Assembly (NCBI GenBank): GCA_900299185.1
Contig: OMIV01000001.1
Span: forward strand, 1-62,877
From: Planctomycetaceae bacterium
GTDB lineage: Bacteria; Planctomycetota; Planctomycetia; Planctomycetales; Planctomycetaceae
Direction of reading: 5' to 3'
Length of the DNA: 62,877 bases
Shown: positions 54,863 to 62,877 of the stretch, in pieces
Position numbering within the stretch: position 1 is the first letter of the stretch
Layout: each line of letters begins with the position of its first letter
Notes under the pieces: generated by a model
The model's input: the letters and a program-made list of their open reading frames with translations, nothing else
The model's database searches: none
What the model was told of the DNA's origin: nothing
Program-made: the position numbers and the translations under genes

Positions 54863-56170
54863 TCATGGAGCCGTTGCCTCAGACCGAACGCAGTTGGTTT
54901 CGTTCGATGCTGACTCTGATCGCGAGTGCTTAGCTCGAAGGATTCCTGGGGCTGCTGACTGACTGTGGTCGTAGCCGTCGTAGGCTCCGAAGTCGTTAAA
55001 TAAGAATCGCTTCACGATGCGGTATGCGAGGCTCTTCTCTGGGATTTCTCGGCCGGGGTTGAACTGCGAGGTTCTAACAGTCATCGCATGCAACTCGGCA
55101 AGTGCCGTCTTGCGAGCTGTAGAATCCTTGGCCTCGTGAAGCACGACCAACTCCTCGAGAAGCTCGGGGCGTTCCAGCACGATACATCCGCGCGTGGTTG
55201 ACGACGCTAGTTTGCGGAAGTCGGCGAGGAACGAAGACTTCATGAACTTGTCGCGCAACGGCGTTGAAGTGTCATGAATGTTCTCGCGGGAGAATTGGAC
55301 GATCGGGCAGGGCTCAATGTCACCCCACGGATTGATGTGGTGAGAGATTCCGGTCGCGGCAGGGCATAGTGCTTTACCCTCTCCGTCGTAGTAAGCGTCG
55401 ATCACGGCGATAGGTTTCTTAGCTCGAGTTTCGACGACGAATTGACGCAGTCGAAGTTGTTCTTCGGGACTCAAGCAGAGAGCCTCGCATGCATCTGGGC
55501 CCATCGGGCGATACACGTGGAACCAGGTGTAAAGCACGCCCATTTCAATGAGACGATCAACCCATTTGTCGGTGAGTATGTCGTCGATGTTGTTCTTGCA
55601 GACGCTGGTACAGACGCCCGTGAAGACTTTGTTCTTCAGGCAGTTTTGAATTCCTTCCATCGACTTTGAGTAAACGCCATCTCGCCCACGTCGGACGTCA
55701 CTCACGATCTCGTTGCCTTCAATGCTGATCAGAGGCGTGACGTTCCCAATCCGACGAAGTTCTTTGGCAACCTCGTCGGTAATGAAGTGACCGTTGGTGA
55801 AGACTTGAAAGTAGCAGTCGGGATGAGCAGCCAAGATCTTCAGCAACTCGGGGTGCATGAAGGGCTCACCGCCCACGATCCCAAAGAAGACGTTGCCCAT
55901 CGCTTTGGCGTCAGCAATCAACTTGCTCATGGCATCAAAGTCGATTCGCTGTTGCTTCGCAGCGACATCGACCCAACAACCTTGGCACCGCAAATTGCAG
56001 CTATTGATGACCGATACATACAGGAACGGCGGGAAGTACTCGCCTTGCTTGAGTCGGCGTTTGAATTTGAAGACCGACAGCGCACCTTTCACTCCCATGT
56101 TCCAGACGAACTTCAGGAGCAGTCGCTTATCGAGTTCCAGCAACACGCGTTTGGCCATGCGGAGATACAT
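54863..56170 (-). CDS. Radical SAM/SPASM-type protein
   Basis: A 435-residue iron-sulfur enzyme. The SAM cluster motif is C-x3-C-x2-C in INSCNLRCQGCW (near residue 66), followed by GIVGGEPFMHPELL and SIEGNEIVSDVRRG. A later Cys set (ALCPAATGISHHI, GDIEPCPIVQFS) looks like a reduced SPASM/auxiliary cluster. ATG 56170 (MYLRMAKRVLLELDKRLLLK) has GAGG 8 bases upstream and is chosen over 56242. The substrate is unknown; no peptide precursor is adjacent. Confidence 0.88.
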   Translation of the reverse strand: MYLRMAKRVLLELDKRLLLKFVWNMGVKGALSVFKFKRRLKQGEYFPPFLYVSVINSCNLRCQGCWVDVAAKQQRIDFDAMSKLIADAKAMGNVFFGIVGGEPFMHPELLKILAAHPDCYFQVFTNGHFITDEVAKELRRIGNVTPLISIEGNEIVSDVRRGRDGVYSKSMEGIQNCLKNKVFTGVCTSVCKNNIDDILTDKWVDRLIEMGVLYTWFHVYRPMGPDACEALCLSPEEQLRLRQFVVETRAKKPIAVIDAYYDGEGKALCPAATGISHHINPWGDIEPCPIVQFSRENIHDTSTPLRDKFMKSSFLADFRKLASSTTRGCIVLERPELLEELVVLHEAKDSTARKTALAELHAMTVRTSQFNPGREIPEKSLAYRIVKRFLFNDFGAYDGYDHSQSAAPGILRAKHSRSESASNETNCVRSEATAP

Positions 56171-56388
56171 GCGAAACCTCAACCCACAACATTGATTTGA
56201 TCGAGCGGGTGAAGCATGGCAGAGGCGTTTCGAGCTTTCCATGAAAGCTCTTGGAATGTGCTGTGAATGGCATCTCTTTCGACGCGCAAATCAAGAGAAG
56301 CGTCCCCTCGAATTGGGGATGAGATCGGCTGAAACGCAAGACTCCAGTCGCCGACGACTACGTGCGGCGACTGGCACAGTCGAACGTC

Positions 56389-58260
56389 CTACTTGATCCC
56401 CAACATATCGATGAGCGGACCAGCAATTACTCCATAGTCGCCAGCGCGCCAGTTGTAGCGGACCAGGTCGAACATCACGCCGCTGGCGAGCACCATTAGC
56501 ACTGCGGACACCAAGGTCACGCCGAAGACAACAGGTCCCCACTCTTGCTCAACGGCCACCATCCGAACTGAAGTTGGGGCCGCGCCTTCAACGCTTCCGT
56601 CTGCGGAACCGTCGTCGGACTCGAAGTCATCATCATCCGCGAGGAAGTCCTCGCCGCCCTCGTCTTCAAGTTCGTCATCTTCTCCGACTAGGTCTTCTTC
56701 GGACTCTTCAAACTCGTCGTTGCCTTCGAGGTCGAAGGTCTCGTCAGAGTGTTCTGGTTCGCGTTCCTTCTTCTTGATCATCGTTGCGCCGCGATCATCG
56801 GCTGCGTCGTCATCATCAAAGAGAAAAACGCTGGTGTCAGAAGTACTACTTTCGCCTTCAAGGGCTCCGAGTTCAAAGTCAGTGTCCGATTCACCGCCGT
56901 CGTCATCGCCACCAAACGCCGGGATTTGCACGAGAGTTGCTGAATCTTGCGCCGCCTTCTTGCCTTTGCCGCTGATCTTTATGAGGGGAGCAGTTGCATC
57001 CATTGACGCGCCATCCAGCGACAACCCGCTGTCGTCTGGTAAGTCGAGAGCGATGCCGCTGTCTCCAGCCGTATCAAGAGTAATTCCGTCGTCGTCACCA
57101 ACTGCAAGGGAGATGTCGCTATCAGTTCCCGTATCGAGAGCGATGCCGCTATCAGCCGCAACGTCGAGCGAGATACCGCTATCGCCTGTTTCAAGTCGAA
57201 TGCCACTGTCCGACCCCAGCTTGATGTCACTGCCTTCGCCGATCACGAAACCATCGCCAGAAAGGTCTTCGTCTTCTGAATCCGCAATCGCGAGCGGAAT
57301 ATCTCGGTCAGAGCCAGCCAAGCTGACATCAGAATCACTGTCTGGACGAAGGCCTTTCTTTGTTGGCAATAGCCGAACGTCACTATCTGACTGGTCGCCG
57401 ACGAGTCGGACGTCGCTATCCGAGTCTGTTTTTATAAGCCGAACGTCACTGTCACTTCCCGGATCCAGCCGCATTGGTTGAGTTTGATCAAGCAAACGCA
57501 CATCGCTGTCGGAGTCAGCGCCGCCCAACACGATCTCGCTGTTTGAATCACTGAGTCGCGAATCTTCGTAGTCGACCGCCAGACGCACATCGCTATCTGA
57601 ATCTCCCATCCCGAGTACTCGGTCGCCCCCATCATCGTCGTCATCTAAAGACAACACGAGATCGTGGCTGGAATCGCCGAAGGCGATTGGGATATCGACG
57701 CTGCTACCTTCAAGATTCTGATCGGTACTCGAATCTCCGAACGAGTCTGGAATGTCCTTGCTGGAGCCGTCGTCCGTTAGCAGTTTGCTGCTGTCACCAG
57801 ATGATCGAGCCACAACATTACTCGAGTCAGAGTGGACTTGGTTTTTGCCCGACTCCGTTGGCTTCACGAGAGAGTCATCGAGCATCAAGCGAGCGGAACT
57901 GTCGGAAGCACCTTCATCGCCGACATTGAAAAGATTGAGGTTACTCTCTTCGGATAGGACGCTGCTGTCTCCGCTTTTGCGAATGATCGTCGGTTGCTCG
58001 CCGATATCGTCTTCGTCTGCGCTGAATACGGACTGGTCTCCGAAGTCGAGTTCGACTTCTGGATTGAGAACCGGCACATCAGGGTCCGAATCGGCAGACA
58101 TCTTGCGACCGAATTCTTCGAGATCCTCTTCGCGGAACTTCCAGTTGCCGCGATCGGCGAATCCTCTGAGGTCGCCTTTCTCTCTGGCCTTCTTCAGGCT
58201 TTCCTGAGAGACGCCCAACTTGGCTGCCGCTTCATCCAGACTCAAATACTTCTTCGCCAT
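56389..58260 (-). CDS. Excisionase-like HTH protein with Ser-Asp repeats and a C-terminal membrane anchor
   Basis: A 623-residue acidic protein. Residues 4-50 are a MerR/excisionase-type helix-turn-helix (SLDEAAAKLGVSQESLKKAR, then WKFREEDLEEFGRK). Residues 219-312 hold six S-D-S-D-V-R/S-L repeats; residues 343-416 hold about eight D-S-G-I-x-L-D repeats; residues 500-560 are strongly Asp/Glu-rich. A membrane helix lies at about 577-600 (VVFGVTLVSAVLMVLASGVM) with about 20 residues beyond it. The DNA-binding head would face the cytoplasm, tethered to the membrane by a long, negatively charged rod. Family-level function is unknown; phosphorylation of the Ser-Asp stretches is conceivable. Confidence 0.82.
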   Translation of the reverse strand: MAKKYLSLDEAAAKLGVSQESLKKAREKGDLRGFADRGNWKFREEDLEEFGRKMSADSDPDVPVLNPEVELDFGDQSVFSADEDDIGEQPTIIRKSGDSSVLSEESNLNLFNVGDEGASDSSARLMLDDSLVKPTESGKNQVHSDSSNVVARSSGDSSKLLTDDGSSKDIPDSFGDSSTDQNLEGSSVDIPIAFGDSSHDLVLSLDDDDDGGDRVLGMGDSDSDVRLAVDYEDSRLSDSNSEIVLGGADSDSDVRLLDQTQPMRLDPGSDSDVRLIKTDSDSDVRLVGDQSDSDVRLLPTKKGLRPDSDSDVSLAGSDRDIPLAIADSEDEDLSGDGFVIGEGSDIKLGSDSGIRLETGDSGISLDVAADSGIALDTGTDSDISLAVGDDDGITLDTAGDSGIALDLPDDSGLSLDGASMDATAPLIKISGKGKKAAQDSATLVQIPAFGGDDDGGESDTDFELGALEGESSTSDTSVFLFDDDDAADDRGATMIKKKEREPEHSDETFDLEGNDEFEESEEDLVGEDDELEDEGGEDFLADDDDFESDDGSADGSVEGAAPTSVRMVAVEQEWGPVVFGVTLVSAVLMVLASGVMFDLVRYNWRAGDYGVIAGPLIDMLGIK

Positions 58261-58537
58261 GAGTGCCGACCTACGACATAAAGAGTTCGACGGGGAACTG
58301 CGTCAACGAGCCGATATTAGGCTCAGACTGATCTCATTCAATTCGGGGTTGTCGTCAGATCTGTTTTCATAGGTAGACCAGACACAAACGGACCTCGCCC
58401 GCAATCGATACAGACTCACAATGAAGGTATCCGCTCCTAACGCCTGCGGATGTGGCAATTGAGTGACCGTCATGAAAGAACTACGCTCGCATAACAAGCT
58501 ATGCGGACTTGGCAGATTTTTCTCGAAAGTACAGTTT

Positions 58538-59500
58538 ATGCGACGAGTCGTTCAACTCCTTCTAGTGCTGGCGGTGCTAGGCGCGGCCAGTCATTTCGCA
58601 CTGACTCGAACGATCGATGGAACCCGACCAACCGGACTTTCGATCATCGAAGAGCCCAAGAATCCGTGGACAAAGAAGGAACTCAACAACAAACCTGACA
58701 GCTTTCAGTTTGCCATCGTGACGGATCGAACGGGTGGGCATCGCCCAGGCATTTTTCAAAAGGCCGTCGACCGCATCAACATGTTGCAACCCGAGTTCGT
58801 GGTGTCTGTCGGCGACCTGATTGAGGGTTACTCGGAAGATCCCGGTGCTTGGGCCTTAGAGTGGGCCGAGTTTGAGTCGCACATTAACTCGCTCCAGATG
58901 CCATTTTTTCTGTGTGTCGGGAATCACGACACAAGCAATGTTCCCATGAGCAACGAGTGGAAGCGAAAGTTTGGAAGGACTTATTACCACTTCCGCTATC
59001 GGGACTGCTTGTTCTTGGTGTTGAACTCAGAAGATCCTCCATGCACGAAGGAGATCGACTTTCAGTTCAGCGAAGCTCAACAACGATGGGTCGCTCAAAC
59101 TTTGGCTGAAAACAAGGACGTTCGTTGGACCTACGTTTTCATGCATAAGCCCACTTGGACTTCCCCCAATGCAGACCTTGTGAAGTTGGGTTGGCAGTCC
59201 ATTGAGGATTCTCTGCAGGGCCGTAAATACACAGTATTTGCTGGCCACAAGCACGAGTATGCGAAGTTCATTCGAAAGGGCATGGAGTACTACATGTTGG
59301 CGACAACCGGAGGTGCTTCGAAGCTAACAGGTATTGCTGATGGTCGCTTCGATCACTTCGTGTGGGTGACTATGAAGGACGAACGCCCTGTCATTGCCAA
59401 CATCTTGCTTGAGGGTGTGGAAAGCAGCGATGTTCGTCGCGCTCCGGTTCCAGTTGTCGCACCTACGAAGTCTCCGGCTCCTGCGCCGGCAAAGAAGTAG
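58538..59500 (+). CDS. Exported calcineurin-type metallophosphoesterase
   Basis: A 320-residue phosphoesterase. A signal anchor (VVQLLLVLAVLGAASHFAL) is followed by the dimetal core: FAIVTDRTGGHRPG, VVSVGDLIEGY, FLCVGNHDTSN, YVFMHKPTW and VFAGHKHEYAKF. The C-terminus is Pro/Ala/Lys-rich. The first metal motif reads D-R-T instead of D-x-H, a departure seen in some family members. ATG 58538 places the signal at the very N-terminus; GTG 58463 and ATG 58472 are alternatives with a longer leader. Confidence 0.85.
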   Translation: MRRVVQLLLVLAVLGAASHFALTRTIDGTRPTGLSIIEEPKNPWTKKELNNKPDSFQFAIVTDRTGGHRPGIFQKAVDRINMLQPEFVVSVGDLIEGYSEDPGAWALEWAEFESHINSLQMPFFLCVGNHDTSNVPMSNEWKRKFGRTYYHFRYRDCLFLVLNSEDPPCTKEIDFQFSEAQQRWVAQTLAENKDVRWTYVFMHKPTWTSPNADLVKLGWQSIEDSLQGRKYTVFAGHKHEYAKFIRKGMEYYMLATTGGASKLTGIADGRFDHFVWVTMKDERPVIANILLEGVESSDVRRAPVPVVAPTKSPAPAPAKK

Positions 59501-59555
59501 TTTCCCTGCGGTGAGTGGGCTCGATTCAATAGCAACAGCTTTGGAGACTCGCTGA

Positions 59556-60509
59556 ATGTCACTCGAATTGCCGATCAATCGTCGCGACATGCTCGCCGCA
59601 GGTGCCGTTGCCTTAGGAGCCGGAACGATGCTCGCTCACGCTGCAGACTCGCTCGATGGCCTACCCTGGATTGACGCTCACTCTCACATATGGCCCCCGA
59701 AGGCGGATAAGTTCCCTCTCGCACCGGGTAAGACCGAAAAGGATCTCAGCCCGCCAAGTTTCACCGATGACGAGTTAATGGCTTTGGCACGACCCGAGGG
59801 AGTCGGACGAGTCGTTCTGATTCAGCACTCTGTCTATCACCTTTTCGATAACTCCTACCTCATCGATGCCGTCCGTCGGCACCCAAAACTGTTTCGAGTG
59901 CAGGGCATGATCGATGATCGTCAGCCCAATCCTGGGGCTAGGATGAAGGAGCTCCTAACGCAGGGCGTTACCGGTTTTCGCATCACTCCTTTTATTCTCA
60001 AGGAGTCGGATCAAGCGGGTTGGCTTGATGCGGCCGGGATGCAAGAGATGTGGAGAACCGGCGCTGAAACTCGCCAGGCGATGTGTTGCCTCATCAATGC
60101 CTCCAATCTGCCGGGGGTGGAGGCCATGTGTGAAAAGAATCCAGATACTCCTGTCGTGATTGACCACTTTGCTCGCATCGGAGTTGATGGCCAATTCAAA
60201 GATTCAGACGTTTCGGCACTCTGTAAATTGGCGAGATTCAAGCATGCGACCGTCAAGCTGTCGGCTTACTACGCCTTAGGTCGGAAGACTCCACCACACT
60301 TAGAGCTGATCCCAATGATCAAGCGATTGCTCGATGCCTTTGGGCCTCAGCGATTGATGTGGGCTAGCGATTGCCCCTATCAAGTTCAGGGTGGGAACAA
60401 CTATCGATCGTCGATCAGTTTGATCCGAGATCGCCTTGACGGGATTTCCGAGTCAGATCGGAATTGGCTGCTGGCGAAAACTGCCGAGAAGGTGTTCTTC
60501 TACGCCTAA
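59556..60509 (+). CDS. Tat-exported amidohydrolase (amidohydrolase 2 family)
   Basis: A 317-residue metal-dependent hydrolase with a twin-arginine signal (INRRDMLAAGAVALGAG). The barrel starts WIDAHSHIWPPKADKF with the H-x-H pair; further metal or catalytic positions are VVIDHFARIGVD and LMWASDCPYQVQGGN. The amidohydrolase 2 family includes lactonases and decarboxylases acting on sugar acids or aromatic acids. It is 55 bases after the metallophosphoesterase on the same strand. Confidence 0.88.
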   Translation: MSLELPINRRDMLAAGAVALGAGTMLAHAADSLDGLPWIDAHSHIWPPKADKFPLAPGKTEKDLSPPSFTDDELMALARPEGVGRVVLIQHSVYHLFDNSYLIDAVRRHPKLFRVQGMIDDRQPNPGARMKELLTQGVTGFRITPFILKESDQAGWLDAAGMQEMWRTGAETRQAMCCLINASNLPGVEAMCEKNPDTPVVIDHFARIGVDGQFKDSDVSALCKLARFKHATVKLSAYYALGRKTPPHLELIPMIKRLLDAFGPQRLMWASDCPYQVQGGNNYRSSISLIRDRLDGISESDRNWLLAKTAEKVFFYA

Positions 60510-60523
60510 GGTTCACCGTGGTT

Positions 60524-60544
60524 GCCGACCGCGTGCCGGTCGGC
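60524..60544. terminator. Stem-loop between convergent genes
   Basis: GCCGACC and GGTCGGC arms with a 7-base loop lie between the amidohydrolase stop and the acetyltransferase stop. Symmetrical, so it could serve both, but it has no T-run. Confidence 0.4.
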
Positions 60545-60548
60545 GGAC

Positions 60549-60971
60549 CTATCGCAAGGCCCTAAAGAGAGCTTTCTTCTCTCCCGGCAGCGTGAAGTCG
60601 AAGCCGCAATTCAAGAAGAAGTCTTCTGCAGAAGTGATCGCCATTACTTCCAGAACTCCAAGTTCACTTGCTCGCGCAACGCATGAATCGACGAGCTTCT
60701 TTCCGACACCTTGCCGACGGAACTGGGAGCTGACTGCGAGGCTGCGAACTTCGGCTAGTTTGCGCGAGTAAACCTCTAACGCAACAAACCCCACGATCTC
60801 GTTGTCTGAGACAGCAACGAATCCGTGGGGCACAAGCTCGTCTAATTCTTCTCGCGTGCGTGGCAGCAACCGCCCTTGAGCCACAAATGGCTCGATGAAC
60901 TCTGCCACCTTTGGCAAGTCTGCGGTCGTAACTGGCCTTACCTCTACCTCACTGCTGGCTGATTGATCCAT
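60549..60971 (-). CDS. GNAT N-acetyltransferase, ArgA-like
   Basis: A 140-residue single-domain acetyl-CoA transferase. VEVRPVTTADLPKVAEFIEP opens the fold, and SLAVSSQFRRQGVGKKLVDS contains the R/Q-x-x-G-x-G acetyl-CoA loop. EVMAITSAEDFFLNCGFDFT is typical of stand-alone N-acetylglutamate synthase-like proteins. Arginine biosynthesis or another amino-acid acetylation are possible; no arg gene is adjacent. Confidence 0.85.
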   Translation of the reverse strand: MDQSASSEVEVRPVTTADLPKVAEFIEPFVAQGRLLPRTREELDELVPHGFVAVSDNEIVGFVALEVYSRKLAEVRSLAVSSQFRRQGVGKKLVDSCVARASELGVLEVMAITSAEDFFLNCGFDFTLPGEKKALFRALR

Positions 60972-61004
60972 CCTGGTGCCTACATTGCCGAGTCATCCTG
61001 GGGC

Positions 61005-61307
61005 TCAATCATCGTAAGAGGCCAAGGACGACAAGATCCGCTTCGCGGTGTCATAAGCCGCTTCGGGCGTCATTAAATCGCCCTTCTTTAGGCGTTGTCC
61101 CACTTCCGCGACGACTTCTTCTCGAATGCTAGGCACGTCTTTGAGACGCCCCATCAATTCCGAGACTTCGGTGGTGCCATATGCCGAGCCCGAGTTGCTC
61201 GACGAGCCAGCGCCTGACGCCTCACCCGCCTTTTGGGAGCTACCAGCCCCTTTGACGTTGCGACGACCTGGCAAGACAGGTTCACGTGCTGAATCACCAA
61301 TTCTCAT
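61005..61307 (-). CDS. FlgM-like anti-sigma-28 factor
   Basis: A 100-residue protein from ATG 61307 (MRIGDSAREPVLPGRRNVKG). The N-terminal half is Gly/Ser-rich and disordered; the C-terminal half (VSELMGRLKDVPSIREEVVA, EVGQRLKKGDLMTPEAAYDTAKRIL) matches the FlgM sigma-binding region (V-x-x-L-x...R-x-x-x-V...G-x-Y-x-x). In flagellated bacteria FlgM holds back FliA until the hook is finished. No flagellar gene is in the window, so this copy stands alone. Confidence 0.78.
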   Translation of the reverse strand: MRIGDSAREPVLPGRRNVKGAGSSQKAGEASGAGSSSNSGSAYGTTEVSELMGRLKDVPSIREEVVAEVGQRLKKGDLMTPEAAYDTAKRILSSLASYDD

Positions 61308-61865
61308 GGCTACACCACACAACAAAAAGCAGACAGTCTGAACGGACGAAGAAAACAATCCTCGGCACTTCTTTCACACGAAAGAATGCGGACTCCATTG
61401 TAATCGCAGGGGATCTGAAAAACCTTGCCTGCTTTCTTTCTGTTTTTGTCGAGAACCAACCAAATTGAGGGTGAGCTGCCCTCACTTCTCGTTCAAGCCG
61501 GAGTTGGGCTGGGGAAGATCTGGTCTGATGCGTATTTTTATTGTTGTTTAACGTCTCGTGCGGACATTGCGTGCCTGATTGGGGGTTATTGTTGGCGGTT
61601 TCTTTGAACATCACGCTTTTATGGGGAAGGAAATCTGGTTTGAAAGTACCGGGGTGATCGTCACATCATGAAATGCCGCGTTGACTTTGAATTCAGGATT
61701 CGGGCCTAATGGATTCGGTCGGTTTTTTTCGGCGGCGCGGTTCTGAGCTTTCTTCAAGGATCGTTCATAGTTTGAATGGCGACAGGTCGCCAAGAGGTTG
61801 CTTTGGCACTGACAGTTTTGGATTCAAGGAAGTCGTTGTTCTGAAGAACTGACGAAAGACGCAAA
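61308..61865. other. Intergenic region between divergent genes
   Basis: About 558 bases between the FlgM-like and TPR genes. It is AT-richer than the genes around it (for example near 61540-61640). Short open frames here lack any recognisable feature. Promoters of both genes are expected. Confidence 0.45.
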
Positions 61866-62783
61866 ATGAGTGATGCCGAGCCTGATGCGAATCTGCACGA
61901 CGCCGAGGGTGTGGACGTTGGGCATTTGGCTGCATCTGAACTGCCAGAGCCATTCGCTGATCCGCCCGAACTCCCCTCAGTCGAGGCAACTCCTGGAGCA
62001 AATGAGACTGGCTTTTCAAATTATAAGTCCGGTCTTCAGATGGCCGGTGTCTTCGCAGTCTGCCTTTATGTCGTCGCTACAACTTCTTTGTTGATGACTC
62101 GTCCTGCTGCTACGACTGTGGTCTCTAAGGCCAAGCCGACATCGAGAGCGGTTAGTGAAATCGGCGCAGAAGTCGCCCCGAAAATTGAGGACGCAGACTC
62201 AAGGATTCGCTCGTCCGACTATGGTGAAGCAATTCGAATTTACGATCGGATTGTAAAGCTTGAATCGGGAGCCGATTCGATACCGGTTCAATATCGAATT
62301 GGGCTTTGTCAGGAAGCTTTAGGGAACTACGAGGAAGCAGTTGACCGCTATCGGGATCTCGTATCGAGCGAGTCATCCGAAAAGCTGCGGTGGGTTTCTC
62401 GCGTGAGCCAAGCTAGAGCTTGGTTGAGAAGCGGGAAATCCGATCGCGCGAGACAGATGTTAGGAGGCCTGCTAGCAGAGGAGCCGCCGACTGAAATCGC
62501 GAAGCATCCAGTTGTGGCTGAAGCCTACTACCTGTTCGCTCTCGCGACGCCGCACTTAACAGAACGTCCTGCTCAAGCACCTGGGGAACCAGCAGTTGCC
62601 AGTGCGCCAGTAAATTGGCCGGTCGAAGAAGTGCTGTTATGGGTTGATGACCAGTCAGAGGTGACCTCGCAGCCGGTGGTGAGACGGCGAACAAATGAGC
62701 GAGAGAACGCAGTCTCGGACTTACCGATCGGTCGAATTGTCTCGATCCCCAAAAACGGGCTCATCGCAAAACCGTGGGGGTAA
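61866..62783 (+). CDS. Membrane-anchored TPR protein, 3' end cut by an IS
   Basis: The host-encoded part runs to 62757 (about 297 residues); the last residues to TAA at 62781 are IS sequence. An acidic cytoplasmic N-terminus is followed by one membrane helix at about 57-77 (GVFAVCLYVVATTSLLMT), then TPR-like repeats (GEAIRIYDRIVKLESGADSI, YRIGLCQEALGNYEEAVDRY) to about residue 215. The break falls after DLPIGRIVSIPKN, inside what looks like a further domain (EEVLLWVDDQSEVTS). The native protein was longer, so this is probably a disrupted gene. Function unknown. Confidence 0.8.
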   Translation: MSDAEPDANLHDAEGVDVGHLAASELPEPFADPPELPSVEATPGANETGFSNYKSGLQMAGVFAVCLYVVATTSLLMTRPAATTVVSKAKPTSRAVSEIGAEVAPKIEDADSRIRSSDYGEAIRIYDRIVKLESGADSIPVQYRIGLCQEALGNYEEAVDRYRDLVSSESSEKLRWVSRVSQARAWLRSGKSDRARQMLGGLLAEEPPTEIAKHPVVAEAYYLFALATPHLTERPAQAPGEPAVASAPVNWPVEEVLLWVDDQSEVTSQPVVRRRTNERENAVSDLPIGRIVSIPKNGLIAKPWG

Positions 62784-62789
62784 CTGGTA
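62758..62789 (+). repeat. Terminal inverted repeat of the right IS copy
   Basis: Exact reverse complement of 89-120 over 32 bases. Identity ends on both sides, which fixes the IS boundary at 62758. Confidence 0.85.
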
Positions 62790-62856
62790 AAGAGCGGACA
62801 GACTGGTTCAGCTGGGGTTGTGAGTTCTCAAGTCGCAACTTCAACGGAGTCCCAGA

Positions 62857-62877
62857 ATGTCCGCTCAAGCGTTTTAT
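62857..62877 (+). CDS. Transposase N-terminus, ISL3-like (partial)
   Basis: ATG 62857 with GGAG 9-10 bases upstream opens MSAQAFY, running off the window edge. ISL3-family transposases often start in this way (M-S-x-x-x-x-Y-H-x-F-G). Together with the tail at 2-88 it covers both ends of one transposase type. Confidence 0.6.

Larger units (their letters stand above)
62758..62877 (+). mobile_element. 5' end of a second ISL3-like IS copy (right contig edge)
   Basis: The inverted repeat identical to that at the left edge starts at 62758 with GGCTCATCGCAAAA. After a 67-base leader, a transposase gene starts at 62857. The element is in the same + orientation as the left copy. The 8 bases just before it are CAAAAACG, different from those after the left copy. 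Confidence 0.78.

Overview
The window reads as a contig from a planctomycete chromosome. Supporting this are two secreted formylglycine-type sulfatases, a lipoprotein with two DUF1080 (LamG-like sugar hydrolase) domains, a secreted PQQ-type beta-propeller, a Tat-exported TIM-barrel isomerase, a DUF4159 protein, a secreted Val/Gln/Thr-rich repeat protein, a membrane-anchored Ser-Asp repeat protein, and many small planctomycete-like proteins beside ordinary housekeeping genes. No rRNA, tRNA or CRISPR array was recognised. All calls come from reading the sequence and translations; no database search was run.

Both ends of the window lie inside copies of one insertion sequence. Bases 1-120 are the 3' end of an ISL3-like element (transposase C-terminus plus inverted repeat). 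Bases 62758-62877 are the 5' end of a second copy in the same orientation (inverted repeat, leader and first transposase codons). The 32-base inverted repeat is identical in both. Each copy cuts a host gene: a GAF-PAS histidine kinase on the left and a membrane TPR protein on the right. The flanking 8-mers differ, so these are two separate insertions and not one copy on a small circle.

Layout. 0.1-5.3 kb: truncated histidine kinase, short DnaA, MgtE Mg2+ transporter. 5.4-9.5 kb: glycine decarboxylase subunit 2 and, divergently, glycogen debranching enzyme GlgX. 9.9-20.6 kb: beta-propeller protein, HypA, sulfatase, repeat protein, short-chain dehydrogenase, Zn-ribbon protein, rhamnogalacturonan acetylesterase, DUF971 protein, formyltransferase, sugar isomerase/epimerase-like protein, ExeA-like ATPase. 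21-28 kb: M20 amidohydrolase, CbrC-like protein, maltokinase (working with GlgX in glycogen/maltose metabolism), THUMP methyltransferase, GcvT (working with GcvPB in glycine cleavage). 28.2-32 kb: a Ycf46-like AAA protein and a duplicated ABC-2 permease in an AT-richer stretch, followed by about 900 bases with no convincing gene. 32.9-35.4 kb: FtsB-like protein beside enolase, then a tiny Lys/Ala-tailed protein. 35.7-41 kb: DUF1080 lipoprotein, sulfatase, RlmM-like methyltransferase, PyrB. 41.8-47.2 kb: an accessory run of secreted protein, winged-helix AAA ATPase, TPR lipoprotein and Zn-ribbon membrane protein. 47.4-51.1 kb: MFS transporter and DUF4159 protein. 51.2-53.8 kb: the translation operon infC-rpmI-rplT-pheS. 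54-62.8 kb: PH-like membrane protein, radical SAM enzyme, HTH/Ser-Asp repeat/TM protein, metallophosphoesterase, amidohydrolase, acetyltransferase, FlgM-like protein and the IS-cut TPR protein.

The most unusual points are the IS copies at both ends, an AUC start codon for infC, a likely frameshift in the FtsB-like gene, a two-hairpin 50-base repeat that supplies the C-terminus of HypA, the HTH/Ser-Asp repeat/TM protein, and the AAA-TPR-secreted protein module. I did not find a defence or biosynthetic system that I could defend as clearly new.
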